Below are positions 45,201 through 50,695 of a stretch of DNA of 64,000 nucleotides, piece by piece. Within the stretch, counting starts at the first letter, position 1. Every line of letters starts with the position of its first letter. Both the position numbers and the translations under genes were made by a program. Source of the DNA: JAWAFC01 sp038890815 (GTDB taxonomy: Archaea; Micrarchaeota; Micrarchaeia; Burarchaeales; JACRGF01). The stretch is taken from the NCBI GenBank assembly GCA_038890815.1, contig JAWAFC010000003.1, forward strand, positions 62,001 through 126,000, in the 5' to 3' direction. The notes under the pieces were generated by a model that was given only the letters and a program-made list of their open reading frames with translations, made no database searches and had not been told where the DNA came from.

Positions 45201-47795
45201 GTCTTTGAGAAATTTATCGATAGCCGGATCGTATACGACGACGAGGTGCATCTGGCTGTTGTTGTTGTCGTACAGGATGTTGCCGGCTATCGTGTGGTTT
45301 TCACCATAGTCAACGACAAGCCCAAGGCGGCCGTAAGGCCCCCGTCCGTTGTGGTGGATTGTGTTGTTTGCGATGAGCGAGTGATTCACGATGTTTATCA
45401 TCAGGCCATTGCCCGTGTTGTTGTAAATCACATTGCCGATGACACGGGCAAAGGAGGCGAAACTCACATCAATACCCTCTCCATAAGGCCAGCCGCCCGT
45501 GCCTGTCTGACTGAATGCCGTGTTGTTGATTACGCTTACATTGAAGCCGCCGGCCACTATGCCGTATACGGTGTTGTTGAACACTGTATTGTTGATTATG
45601 CTGGTGTTCTGGCTGTATGTGGCATCAATTCCTTTGGTGAAGTTCGTCACCCTGCAGTTCCTGATTTCTATGTTAGCCCTCCCCGTGGCATTAACGCCAA
45701 TCCCGCTGCCGTTGCCTGTTATGGTATGCCCAGCGCAGTCGAAAGTTGTGTTGTTTGCGCCCACAGCGATGCACGTGCCTTCCGCCGAAATATCTGCAGT
45801 CAGCGAAACGTTGCTGTTTGGAATGCCGAGCAGTGCCGTGCAGGAAGCGCACGAGTCGCAATGGGACGGACCGAAAGCATAAATCTTGCCATCACGGGAG
45901 CCAACATACACCTTTCCATCAGCTACTGCCGGCGAAGAAATGACCACACCACCAGTGGTATAACTCCAAATCAATTCCCCCGTCGTAGCATTCAATGCAT
46001 AAACCTTCTTATCCCCAGACCCCACATACACCTTTCCATCAGCTACTGCCGGCGAAGAACGAATATTATAACCAGTTGTGTAATTCCAAATCAATTCCCC
46101 CGTGCTAGCATTCAACGCATAAACTCTGTCATCGTCAGACCCCACATACACTATTCCATCAGCTACTGCCGGCGACGAATAGACATACCAACCAGTCGCA
46201 AAACTCCAAATCAATTCCCCCGTGCTAGCATTCAACGCATAAACATTCTTATCGACAGATCCCACATACACCTTCCCATCAGCCACCGCCGGCGACGAAT
46301 CGACTATATCACCAGTAGTGTACTTCCAAATCAACCCCCCCGTGCTAGCATTCAACGCATAAACATTCTTGTCCCAGGATCCCACATACACCTTCCCATC
46401 AGCCACCGCCGGCGACGAATAGACTGGACCACCAGTCATATAACTCCAAATCAACTCTCCCGTCGTAGCATTCAACGCATAAGTCTTATTGTCATATGAC
46501 CCCACATACACTATCCCATCAGCCACCGCCGGCGACGACTCGACCTGCCCACCGGTATTGTAAACCCACAGAGTAGCATTCGTGTTCGGCGCGCTGCTGT
46601 TTGTCCAGCCGGTGTGATTGAGGAAGCGGCGGAACATTGGCCACTCACGCTCATTGCGCGGCTCACTCGAGAATGGCATGTAGTTGAGCGTTATCTCAAT
46701 TGTTTGGGTTGAGGTGATTTTTGCTGTTGTCGTGGTGAAGGGATTTTTGCTGGCGTTTATCGTGTGGTTGTTAAAATCGACCGCGCCATAGCCGAGGACA
46801 GAGTCGTTTGAAACAAACCAGGGAGTGAAACCGTTTGCATCGGTTGTTCCCTGAAACTCAAGCCTTCCCAGGGCATCCGAGACATTCACAGCCGCGTCAG
46901 AGACGCCCATGCCTCTGACATCCAGCACGCGCACGCGCGCATGCCACTTTACGGTCAGGTTGCTCGTCAGGTCATTTGCTATCGCGGACAGGTTCAGCCC
47001 TCCCCTCTCCATCGTGCTGGTGTTGATGAGGGTATTGCTGCTGCCCTGAGTCGAGTAAATTGTATTGCTTCCCCCTCGCGCGGACGAGTTTGCAATGGTA
47101 TTGTTTGTGGCTCTGTTAAAGACAAAGAGCTCTGTGGTGATATTGCTGATATCCAGCCCTTCAAGCACATTGTCCTGCGCGTTGTAGATGTAGACTACCC
47201 ACAGCGCATTTGTGATGTTGATGTTTGCGATGCTGTTGTTGTACGTGAGATACAGGTACAGCCCAATCCCAGAACTTTCGGTAATATTGTTGATATTCAG
47301 CCCTCTAAGTATATTGCCATGCCCATAGCTGATGCGGACTCCCTCCTCCCCACCTGCGATGTCTATATTCGTAATGTTGTTATTGTACGCGTTGTGCAGA
47401 CGCAGCGAATAGTTGTTCTTATGGAAGTGTATGTCTACAATGGTGTTGTCATGCGTGTCTACAAAATTCAGTCCCGTATAGAAGTTCTGAATAGTACAGT
47501 TCTTAATCACTAAATTCGCCTCATTGGATATGATGCCGTTTCCTGCGCCGGTTCCGGTTATGCTGTGCCCGGCGCAGTCGAGCGTGATGCCGCTCGCGCC
47601 GATGGTGAGCCCGTTCCCAGAGCACGGCCCCAGGTCGCTCGCCATGGTCCAGCTTGCAATCAGCGTGTCGCCGCAGGCGCAGGGGACGGCGCCGCCGCAG
47701 TTTGCTGAAAAGGAGAGGGAGGCGGCCGCGAGCAGGAAAATTGCTAGAAGCCTAACCTGCACTAGGCTAACTGCTTGGCTACCATGTTCGGTCAT
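30279..47795 (-). CDS. Giant modular surface protein (beta-helix, propeller, Ig, Cys-rich, TM)
   Basis: About 5,838 residues in a 17.5-kb frame without interruption. Order: signal peptide (about 14-32); ten right-handed beta-helix (NosD/CASH-like) modules, each opening with a Cys-containing lead and a DCAGHxIxGxGSG segment (near residues 75, 687, 1187, 1760, 2187, 2757, 3130, 3497, 4007, 4523); each helix is followed by a beta-sandwich with SNLTVKWFVRVNVT and a GLTxW segment; a PQQ-like propeller inserted between helix modules 1 and 2 (about 407-635); four Ig-like domains (about 4973-5368); a carboxypeptidase-regulatory-like domain; ten Cys-rich repeats (about 5475-5735); and two to three TM helices at the end. 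Very rich in N-x-S/T sequons. Likely an adhesin or host-contact protein; carbohydrate binding is possible. Start ATG with GGGTGG nine bases upstream; a TTG at 47810 is the alternative. Confidence 0.93.
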   Translation of the reverse strand: MTEHGSQAVSLVQVRLLAIFLLAAASLSFSANCGGAVPCACGDTLIASWTMASDLGPCSGNGLTIGASGITLDCAGHSITGTGAGNGIISNEANLVIKNCTIQNFYTGLNFVDTHDNTIVDIHFHKNNYSLRLHNAYNNNITNIDIAGGEEGVRISYGHGNILRGLNINNITESSGIGLYLYLTYNNSIANINITNALWVVYIYNAQDNVLEGLDISNITTELFVFNRATNNTIANSSARGGSNTIYSTQGSSNTLINTSTMERGGLNLSAIANDLTSNLTVKWHARVRVLDVRGMGVSDAAVNVSDALGRLEFQGTTDANGFTPWFVSNDSVLGYGAVDFNNHTINASKNPFTTTTAKITSTQTIEITLNYMPFSSEPRNEREWPMFRRFLNHTGWTNSSAPNTNATLWVYNTGGQVESSPAVADGIVYVGSYDNKTYALNATTGELIWSYMTGGPVYSSPAVADGKVYVGSWDKNVYALNASTGGLIWKYTTGDIVDSSPAVADGKVYVGSVDKNVYALNASTGELIWSFATGWYVYSSPAVADGIVYVGSDDDRVYALNASTGELIWNYTTGYNIRSSPAVADGKVYVGSGDKKVYALNATTGELIWSYTTGGVVISSPAVADGKVYVGSRDGKIYAFGPSHCDSCASCTALLGIPNSNVSLTADISAEGTCIAVGANNTTFDCAGHTITGNGSGIGVNATGRANIEIRNCRVTNFTKGIDATYSQNTSIINNTVFNNTVYGIVAGGFNVSVINNTAFSQTGTGGWPYGEGIDVSFASFARVIGNVIYNNTGNGLMINIVNHSLIANNTIHHNGRGPYGRLGLVVDYGENHTIAGNILYDNNNSQMHLVVVYDPAIDKFLKDTMIANNTIFETPDRLGPSWGIRIAGYEGIPNVTVFNNTLENISAVGISFDNVTDSVIADNTLYNATTAVSLSRARGITVSANRINVTNLALGLNTADNNSIANINITNALRGVSIYNAQGNVLEGLDISNITTELFVFYNATNNTIANSSARGGSNDISSSAGSSNTLINTSTMEGGGLNTSAIVNDFDSNLTVKWFVRVNVTKGGSAVSGANANATDVFGSATDMGTTDANGLTNWFLLNDTIYRNETLSNITYNPYTFSANKSGSSAFVIDEVNATKTVDVKLGESCGSVGESLTLTRDINASGTCFVISAPNVVFDCAGHKIIGNGSGYGIVSSGSAPGGTPISTNLTVKNCWIENFTLGMAIAGLGESDTTLAYNVTIFNNSVFNSTGDQAVALTYIANSLIANNTVRNVTNITFTGDTCSGKIHLHRSYNVVMENNTLLSGRWNGIALSGVYYSTIRNNYALDNYHSGIHTCHVWAGHNNITGNTIVGSGAYGISAVLAHHYTITNNNISDINGFGIHIGGYTYANRIEGNNVTRVSGWSVCANIGWETASYDNTFVGNRLSNCGGGVWLKHSGTTNNTVENNVLSNTYGWGAIYVTENASNNTIRNNAIENARIGIRLENAHSNSFSNINITNVTGNTKTYVTYIKDSTGNVFENILARDVDGPYGSFGVYFDSSHNNTFELLNITNLNSTDAGSFLFFTNSQNNTVANSTVRFFGSWQNEIISQINSANTLVNTSTLEGGGLNRSAIANDLTSNLTVKWFARVNVTRAGVPVAGADVNLTDAFGLLVINASTDSNGLTHGGAYNLTTQAILHSDPSEDINFNPHTVAANYSDYPLVERLETINSTRTINVDFAASCGRISDNWSLVQDISASGNCFPINCDDCVFDCAGHKIIGNGSGAAFNLTGRHNVTIKNCIIANFTWGIYSYLSNASKFLNNTILNISGVGEDTAGMLIYAPPGRFSTDNIIADNSFYNTSYAAVHAWRQVNFVMQNNSAGRSYYGFRLVALNQSAVAGNTVRDAGIGIWSYEATSTNFTDNALYDITAHPFAMFFSTDNRIDNLAIGNSSLEGLIVSDSSRNVFSNIELTSILSRAVWMLASENNSFYNLTTSNASYGVYAENAVGNNFTNTNITNAATALYFFNATNNTLFDSALEGIAGVDSTMGSANSLANTSFNRSAIANDPTSNLSIWWYVRVRTLHMGAPVADSEVRLNNSAGQLVFDELTDGDGYTPYGLVLEGIVRNETAGNITFNPFALTANKTGLASITRSETINATETIVVEYGSSCGAVYTNWTLAEDVVANGTCFTIGAPNIVFDCAGHKIIGNGSGVGIDAYNNSLKATNLTIKNCWIENFAEGIRVAGRIGDFSNRARNVTILNNSIFNMTGYFGIDLDYVIYSTVANNTLYNTSPIGQSNAGQLGVAHSDHVEVSGNNATLSNRNGIVLAWVNNITVRENYAASNGFGGVHCAFVPCTNSLIANNTLVSNSWGVGLTIGWSSGNIIANNTILDSRGAGIMFAEGVHDNIIVGNNITRVWGRSTCITLYGRWVWPDKGAHNNVIANNTLAGCAQGIELWENATNNTIEGNNIFAVSAVRLLSGAHNNTIRNNTIGWVRNAVLLSSDTHDNLVDNLNIVNATLDWHSNLFYLYNTTANILQHIIVQRFDARSFNGVVGYFDGAENNTIDGLIVEEFNATSSGSRFLFFSNSRNNTIANSSVYLVGAYGDGVVSQMDSANTLLNTSTLVGGGLNRSAIVNDPTSNLTAKWFVRVNVTDADTGATLQNVVVNLTDLYGNITIYENTSASGLTNYALANDSIFYATYEYTYNNHTLMVEKSPYYPYSGSHNITSTRTIDVALLRADACRVIRGDYHLITNVTALEDCFAFDCDNCVFDCRGHAIIGPGSGSGFSLFNRRNVTIKNCIIANFTNAIHLNNTEDSLLLNNTAYNNTLGFHLNNSRANRLEENTLRNNYHGVRIENSQENSLRANAFLDNIFEGLRLQSASGNNVSENVFGNNTDNIVLASSVSNALSQNTLANASRGLVLLASSGNSLTLLNITNNTVGIYAESSTANVFDYVNITDSNTAVFLNASQNNLVANSSISASLAFSSVLASNNTALNTSFDRDAVYDDADSNLTVQWFVRVNVTNGDTISPIYQARVNLSDVNNRTVIDALTNPQGLTDWARATEIIIGNATNVSFNNHSLNVTKRQYIPFFGSFNIIGSQTINVSIINGTACRVINTDYTLTGDVYASAGDCFTINASDITIDCAGYRVIGAGWGFGFNVTDKTNITIKNCIILDFNVGIRFRNASASLLLNDSLHNNTRGIYASEGSDHNRMFDIVANSSPDAGVLIEGSRNATLANISAFLNGYGVQLVATEDDSISNASIYNNSFEGLVLVNVNHTVASGLLLENNTLYGIDLINVRNASLANITLSASELGVRLQGASGNNFTNASITANQSVWAMASQNNLFVNSSLAGATYDFSSLLGSNNTILNVSFGRKLFFDSVSNLTIQWYVRANVTNSSIAVEGAEANLTDTLGKTTELGTTDASGLTGWHIATEAIARQADSIMLTPHTLRAAKGADSVTNRHYINISKTLPIDFAASCGSFASNRTLVADINASGDCFAAAADDITLDCAGHALVGNGSGIAVNVSGRDNVTVRNCIITNFTHGILFSGSVNGTALNNTIYNNSHNALVYESSEDGSALYNYIQDNGGYGILVYASPRASIAHNILYNNWGTIGGEAANIHLRFSPDGVVYNNTAERDYQNIYVYYSPRAVVANNSVANATGWASIHVRGFIEHNTTVENNTIYGDVGIVFSHGRRGSIRNNTLSNAGIRIEGLDLSSYVIEGNAIVGGGVISYASDSTIANNSVANAADAFTLLSATNVTLANNTAVNASGAAYRLISTNNAMLSNLLASNASTGLYISASNQVRAENVSLMGVVGGVNVSGSRNNVLIGLSIADAGIAFALDDGSAGNLIANSTITNATLDFSSTAASGNNTALNVSLNKSNLYNDFDSNLTLAWYVRVEVRNGTSYVAGATANLTDAFGSLALYQDTGIDGRTGWAVAWESIVGNTTNISFNPHNLRVNKTEYPVVERPENITASRTIIVNFATSCGTLYSNWSLDSDLNASGDCFTIGASELTLDCAGHTITGNGSGVGIGVENRANVEIRNCRVTNFTYGILALSNVNLSVINNTAFNNDLIGIAAAGLNISIINNTAFGQTGAGGSPYGEGIHVGVGTSVASVINNTIYGNPGNGLMVNMANHTLILNNTIHNNSFGPHARHGLDINHGINHTVAGNILYDNKNGQIYINALPSRLVSDVIIANNTIFESAGHPNPGSGIIITASGGVIENAVVYNNALRNISAEGILFSAATGSVLNNTIADAQIGIAFANTHNSAAIDNAISNASIALRLSGARNNSFANISIANATGWAARLESSSNNIFTGINADLSPGVDFSGSHGNVFERLNITNTTGYFLRFADSAGNTVVNSSGEGEIDSRLGSANLLLNTSTLEGGGVNRSAVYNDFDSNLTIAWYVRANATLGGAPVAGATINLTDVFDSVVLLNDTGADGLTAWAVATERVARNASWGDVVFNPHTARANKSGLPKLRQTELINSTRTINMEFSAGCGELRDGVLVISDDIEVWGDCFVLGDNALVDCAGHAIVGVGSGTAFNVTNAHNVTVRNCIIKNFTHAILSDHSSASRYLNNTMAFNQYGVRAGGSRDNLAANNTIFNSSAFAVMLESDSDNNVFYNNTIYFNPYGFAVLGGSDANRLERNNLYNNAFAVYAAGADGQTIVANAIENSSSGAIVLTGSPGSTISQNIISGGLLMDLYADSSDGLVLERNTLMGCSAYGGMRISASNGITVSGNSLFGCHMQLGAMSGARVSDNAMWDGGMAIADHIGSTFDNNTMSNYLVGLDVYRSANISFANMSVRNSSTAVYVRSTTGSNFTGLAVNNASVRAILFENAQNNLVANSSITDAALAFESWGGSHNTALNVSFDKSLIANDFSSNLTVAWYVRGNVTSHFGNPVEGASFVLTDANGDLVFSALTDASGLTGWGIAREGIWREADIVTFNNHTASASWWPYGPNASSVNITASGTLNVTLVLDLGPPTIWSVGITPNPTHNSTPLAITANITDDTAVQAVNATLRNLFGGVVFAGAMSLNATTGLYEVWTNAPASEGFYRLNVTANDTANNLAWDDSTYLIVDDTPPSIRWVSVAPNPARSSDTLNISANITDPLSGVAAANATLNGSAFALARIGFTPVWQNASVPAPPAEGNYTVNVSAADRVGNLAWNDSGVLVIDNTPPYVWDVVVLPNAMRTNAPFVVSAKAADNIAVAAVWLELNGVNYTMAFNNNTDRWENDSLTAPPLEGAYNITVWANDTAGNLGFNDTGRLIADDTPPAILAMYVIPNPVYSRERIDITVLASDNLAGVVDVVLRGEHNYLMEIEGMDYETKTTFHLARNVYGEWVASHIVRSQTGTYPTNITATDAAGNSVQVEGENITIISRPLPPGKPREPRFLLINITNNCMGRNTTISVASQPGAGSPAQPIAGAGVRVIMQTPRGWEVVAEGTTDEAGQFVFVPARFGRYEVGVVAPFYVPATEQFRIVECAKLCRYDIECPTGLCRFGECASCLDDSECATGLCVAGFCTPCTMASQCASGLCVGGRCRPCTSDSQCTTNLCINGTCTRCKADWECATGECINGICSRCKRANAFCQSNDECCIGYCANERCAACLPDQFTCTSGTECCSGTCFQGVCTRCISDFQCPVGYCDRQSGRCKCRPEDLNCLAQLGPAALGEPLNITPPQPPINITLPMPEPCAKGTWCASDADCCGGKCVNNVCVCRMSGCRSTEECCEGYCAGGVCLTAPPPAMVPVLQGVLQLPHGCYGLIDKCTFMGCIELCWGIWLLLILTALAAGYMALGEENRLVPVAMAIFPLLVGALTYPIVGVLVAVIEIIFFYLATRKEYAVI
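30590..31375 (-). repeat. Region encoding ten Cys-rich repeats of the giant protein
   Basis: Encodes about ten units of the form C-x5-C-x4-C-x2-G-x-C-x2 (for example SECATGLCVAGFCTPC). The later units gain CC pairs (ECCIGYC, DCCGGKC). The units resemble EGF-like or keratin-associated disulfide modules and form a stalk just before the membrane helices. Confidence 0.8.
44678..44910 (-). repeat. 233-bp near-identical internal duplication, copy 2
   Basis: Aligns without gaps to 47009-47241 and differs at only a small fraction of positions by eye. It encodes the last turns of helix module 2 (LEGLDISNITTELFVF through NTLINTSTM). Such similarity, far above that between other modules, indicates recent duplication or gene conversion. 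Confidence 0.8.
45901..46572 (-). repeat. 120-bp tandem repeats encoding a PQQ-like propeller
   Basis: Exact 120-bp period: the CACATACAC... element recurs at 45901 (CCAACATACA), 46021, 46141, 46261, 46381 and 46501. Each unit encodes a 40-residue blade (SSPAVADGKVYVGS, YALNASTGELIW). Six SSPAVADG units and a leading LWVYNTGG strand suggest a seven-bladed propeller closed by strand exchange. High DNA identity points to recent amplification. Confidence 0.9.
47009..47241 (-). repeat. 233-bp near-identical internal duplication, copy 1
   Basis: Partner of 44678-44910, located in helix module 1. The two copies flank the propeller insertion, so the duplication and the propeller insertion may be related events. 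Confidence 0.8.
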
Positions 47796-47837
47796 TTTTC
47801 CGCCACCCAATCGACGAAGGAGTTAGGCTGTGGGGAT

Positions 47838-47845
47838 TATTTAAA
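47838..47845 (-). promoter_or_regulatory. TATA box of giant surface-protein gene
   Basis: CAATATTTAAATAATCC on the minus strand contains TTTAAATA. It predicts a start site near 47816 and a ~20-nt leader holding the GGGTGG ribosome binding site. Confidence 0.65.
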
Positions 47846-47959
47846 TATTGCAGGACGCGCGCGGGCGCGCGTACTGAGAATGGAGCAGAAATTTTTCGTT
47901 TCCATAGAAAAATTGTCCGCTTCTAATGCAAAGCGCGTAGTTTTTTGGCCCTTGCCCGC

Positions 47960-49162
47960 TCACTCATACCTGAGCGCCTCAACGGGCTGGAGGAGGGCGG
48001 CCTGGCGGGCTGGAATGAACCCGCTCACCGCGCCAACTGCGACTGAGAACGCGAGCGAGAGGCCGCACAGCTCGAGTGTGACCAAGGTGGGAACGCCGAA
48101 CTGGGAGAGGATGAAGGAAGCCGCCACGCCGAGCGCAATGCCCAGCGCACCGCCCACAAGGCCAATGAGCGCGCTCTCGGCCAGGAAGAGAAGGAGGATA
48201 TCGCTGTTCCTTGCGCCAATTGCCTTGAGCGTGCCGATCTCGCGCGTGCGCTCCATGACAGACATGAACATGGTGTTGGCAATGCCGATGCCGCCCACCA
48301 CGAGGCTGATGGCAGCCACTCCCCCCAGAAACAGCCCAAGCAGCGAGGTGATGTTCCCAACTGCATTCAGGATTGTGTCCGCGGTGAGGATCGAGAAGTC
48401 CTTGTCCTGCTCGGTGGTCTTGTGAAGGTCGAGCAGCCGCCGGTTTATCTCGGCGGCCACCTCGCGCACGTCTGCGTCCTTTCTCGTGATGACAAAGATG
48501 GCGGACACGCGCCCTTTCTCGTACTTGGCGCCCAGCAGCTCCCTCGCCGCCTTAGTGTCGATGATGAGATCGGTGTCGGTGTCTCCGATCCCTATTTTAT
48601 TCATTATGCCGCGCACCTTGAAATCCCTGCCATTTATCTTCAAGGTGTTGCCCACCGCGACATCTTTTGAGAAGAAGTTGTGCGCCACATCATGCCCTAT
48701 GACCACGCTTGAGGTATCGCCGGGCGGAAACATGCGGCCGGCCTCGAAGCCGTTCAGAATAAACTTGCTATAGACATCTGGGTCGATGCCGCCAATGCTT
48801 CTTGTAACCATCTCCCCTTTAAATTCGATTGAGGCGGCGGGAACCAATAGCGCTCCGGCGACAGCCTCAATACCGCCTATTGGCTTGATCGCCTCAACAT
48901 CGCGCTCGTGCAGCGCGCCTCTGAAGACCGGAGGGCCTACGGTGAGCCCTCCACTGCCAAACTGTGTGGAGGGATAGACGATGATGTAGTTCGTGCCATA
49001 AATGTTGAGCGCGTTGCGTATGGCTGCATCAAGCCCCTGCGCTATGCTGATGAGAATGATGATGGCGGCTATGCCAATGACTATGCCGAGCACGGTGAGC
49101 CAGGAGCGCAGCCTCCTTCGAGAGAGCGAACGATAGGAGAGAAGGAGCAGGTCGGCCAGCAT
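47960..49162 (-). CDS. MacB-like ABC transporter permease
   Basis: 400 residues. N-terminal TM helix after SRRRLRSWLTVLGIVIGIAA, an extracytoplasmic MacB-PCD-like domain (about 45-235) and three C-terminal TM helices of the FtsX type, including MERTREIGTLKAIGA. Such permeases do mechanical work on exported molecules or lipoproteins rather than classic transport. Start follows the stop of the CARDB-protein gene directly; the matching ATPase is encoded two genes upstream. Confidence 0.9.
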   Translation of the reverse strand: MLADLLLLSYRSLSRRRLRSWLTVLGIVIGIAAIIILISIAQGLDAAIRNALNIYGTNYIIVYPSTQFGSGGLTVGPPVFRGALHERDVEAIKPIGGIEAVAGALLVPAASIEFKGEMVTRSIGGIDPDVYSKFILNGFEAGRMFPPGDTSSVVIGHDVAHNFFSKDVAVGNTLKINGRDFKVRGIMNKIGIGDTDTDLIIDTKAARELLGAKYEKGRVSAIFVITRKDADVREVAAEINRRLLDLHKTTEQDKDFSILTADTILNAVGNITSLLGLFLGGVAAISLVVGGIGIANTMFMSVMERTREIGTLKAIGARNSDILLLFLAESALIGLVGGALGIALGVAASFILSQFGVPTLVTLELCGLSLAFSVAVGAVSGFIPARQAALLQPVEALRYE

Positions 49163-50695
49163 TCACTTCGCCCTTCTGCCAAAGAACCTGCGCCAGGTGA
49201 GGTAGAGAGCGACGAGGATGATAATAGCCGCACCGGCCAGAAGCCAGCCGTTCTGCCCTCCTCCCTTTGCCTGCGCCGCAACCTCCGGCGAAACAACCTC
49301 GATGTGCGCGGTGCGCTCCACCCTGTGAAGCGCATTCGCGGAGTCCCTGAATTCCACTGACACATTGAGCGGTAGCCTGCCGGCGGGCGTGCCAGGCTTG
49401 ATGAGCACGCTGTACTGCGCTGTGCCGTAGTCATCTGGCTCGAGTGAGCCTATGAAATACTCGGGCGAGGAGAGTTGGAGAAGGTCGGGCGATGCCACGC
49501 TCGCCTTCAACGCGCGGATGGGGCCGCTCCCTATGTTTGATACTTGCACGGAGAGTGTGTAGGTCCCGCCAGCCACTGCTGGCGATGGGGAGGTTGTGGC
49601 TATGACATCCACTGCGTTGATGCCAGCCACCTCGATGCCGAGCCCCTTTGTGACGGGCGGCTGTGGCGCGCCGCTCGCGTCGGAATACCTGAGCTGCACG
49701 CTCAGCGGATAATAGCCTGGCGGGGTAGCCGTGTTGGCGCCGAGCTCAACAGAGATCGTTGCCGATGCCCCCACAGCCAGATCGCCTATGAAAACCTCGC
49801 TCGGCCCGAGGGCAGTGAAAAGTGGCATGCCATTCTGAGCGAGTGCCGGGTTGCCTATGGAGATGCTGGCGCTTCTCGCCACATCGTTGCCGGTGTTCGT
49901 TATCTTCAGCACCAGCGCCATCCTTCCGCCCGGCTCCACGCGCGTGTCGCCCGCCGCCTCAATGGAGAAGTCGATTGTGCTCTTTGCCACCTCTATCGGT
50001 CCGATGGAGAGCGTGGCATTTTTCTGATTCCCCAGCGCATCGGTGTATCTTACGAGAAGGGGCAGTGCATAAGTGCCCGGGGGAGTTAGCACTGTGGTGG
50101 TGAGCGCGTAGGAGATGCGTGCCTCGCCCATCTTCTCGAGCATGCCCACGATGACATCGGTGCTTCCCTGTGGGATGAAGTTAGCCGGGAGGGGAGTGAT
50201 CACCACATCGGTGATCCTCCCTCCAGTATTCCTGAGCGTGGCTGACACATTGAAGGCCTCGCCGGGAACAAGCGGCCGCTTGCTCACCCTGATATCCTCG
50301 AGCTGAAGTATGGCTGGGCTCTCTATCGTGACGGGAATCGAGAAGAGCTTGTGGGTTGGACCGCTCGTCGTGCCCCCGCTCCAGTACATATTGAGGTTTA
50401 TCGAAGATGAGCCCGGCCGCGCATCCTCTGCCACACGGAATGGGACGGTAACCACCGTGCTTCCCCTTGGCGCGATGTCGCCGACTGGCAAAGTCATGGC
50501 TGAGAAGACAAAGCCATGGCCGCTGGGGACGAGCACGATGCCAGCCACGGTTGAGTCCCCAGTGTTAGCGAAAGTCACCGCGACCGTTGCTGAGAGGCCA
50601 GGCCTCAGCGTGGGAGGCGAAACAGCGTAGGATTCAATCTGAATATCGGCAAGAGTAAGGGAAACGAGCAGAAGGAGCGGTGGCATCCACCTCAT
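49163..50695 (-). CDS. Secreted CARDB/COG1361-like protein with C-terminal TM
   Basis: 510 residues. Signal peptide (about 1-17), four repeats of ~110 residues of the CARDB/NEW3-like type (each with pattern SPxxLxPGxxxxVxxxxxNTG and a later GTYxLPLxVxYxD), then a Gly linker and a TM helix (about 481-499) with a basic end. Lying between the ATPase and permease genes with overlapping or abutting ends, it takes the place that a MacA-type adaptor has in bacteria. The start overlaps the ATPase stop by four bases. Confidence 0.82.
   Translation of the reverse strand: MRWMPPLLLLVSLTLADIQIESYAVSPPTLRPGLSATVAVTFANTGDSTVAGIVLVPSGHGFVFSAMTLPVGDIAPRGSTVVTVPFRVAEDARPGSSSINLNMYWSGGTTSGPTHKLFSIPVTIESPAILQLEDIRVSKRPLVPGEAFNVSATLRNTGGRITDVVITPLPANFIPQGSTDVIVGMLEKMGEARISYALTTTVLTPPGTYALPLLVRYTDALGNQKNATLSIGPIEVAKSTIDFSIEAAGDTRVEPGGRMALVLKITNTGNDVARSASISIGNPALAQNGMPLFTALGPSEVFIGDLAVGASATISVELGANTATPPGYYPLSVQLRYSDASGAPQPPVTKGLGIEVAGINAVDVIATTSPSPAVAGGTYTLSVQVSNIGSGPIRALKASVASPDLLQLSSPEYFIGSLEPDDYGTAQYSVLIKPGTPAGRLPLNVSVEFRDSANALHRVERTAHIEVVSPEVAAQAKGGGQNGWLLAGAAIIILVALYLTWRRFFGRRAK

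Noticed and set aside
45901..46572. CRISPR-like array of regular repeats
   Set aside because: The 120-bp units are contiguous, in frame and encode propeller blades; there are no unique spacers and no cas genes.
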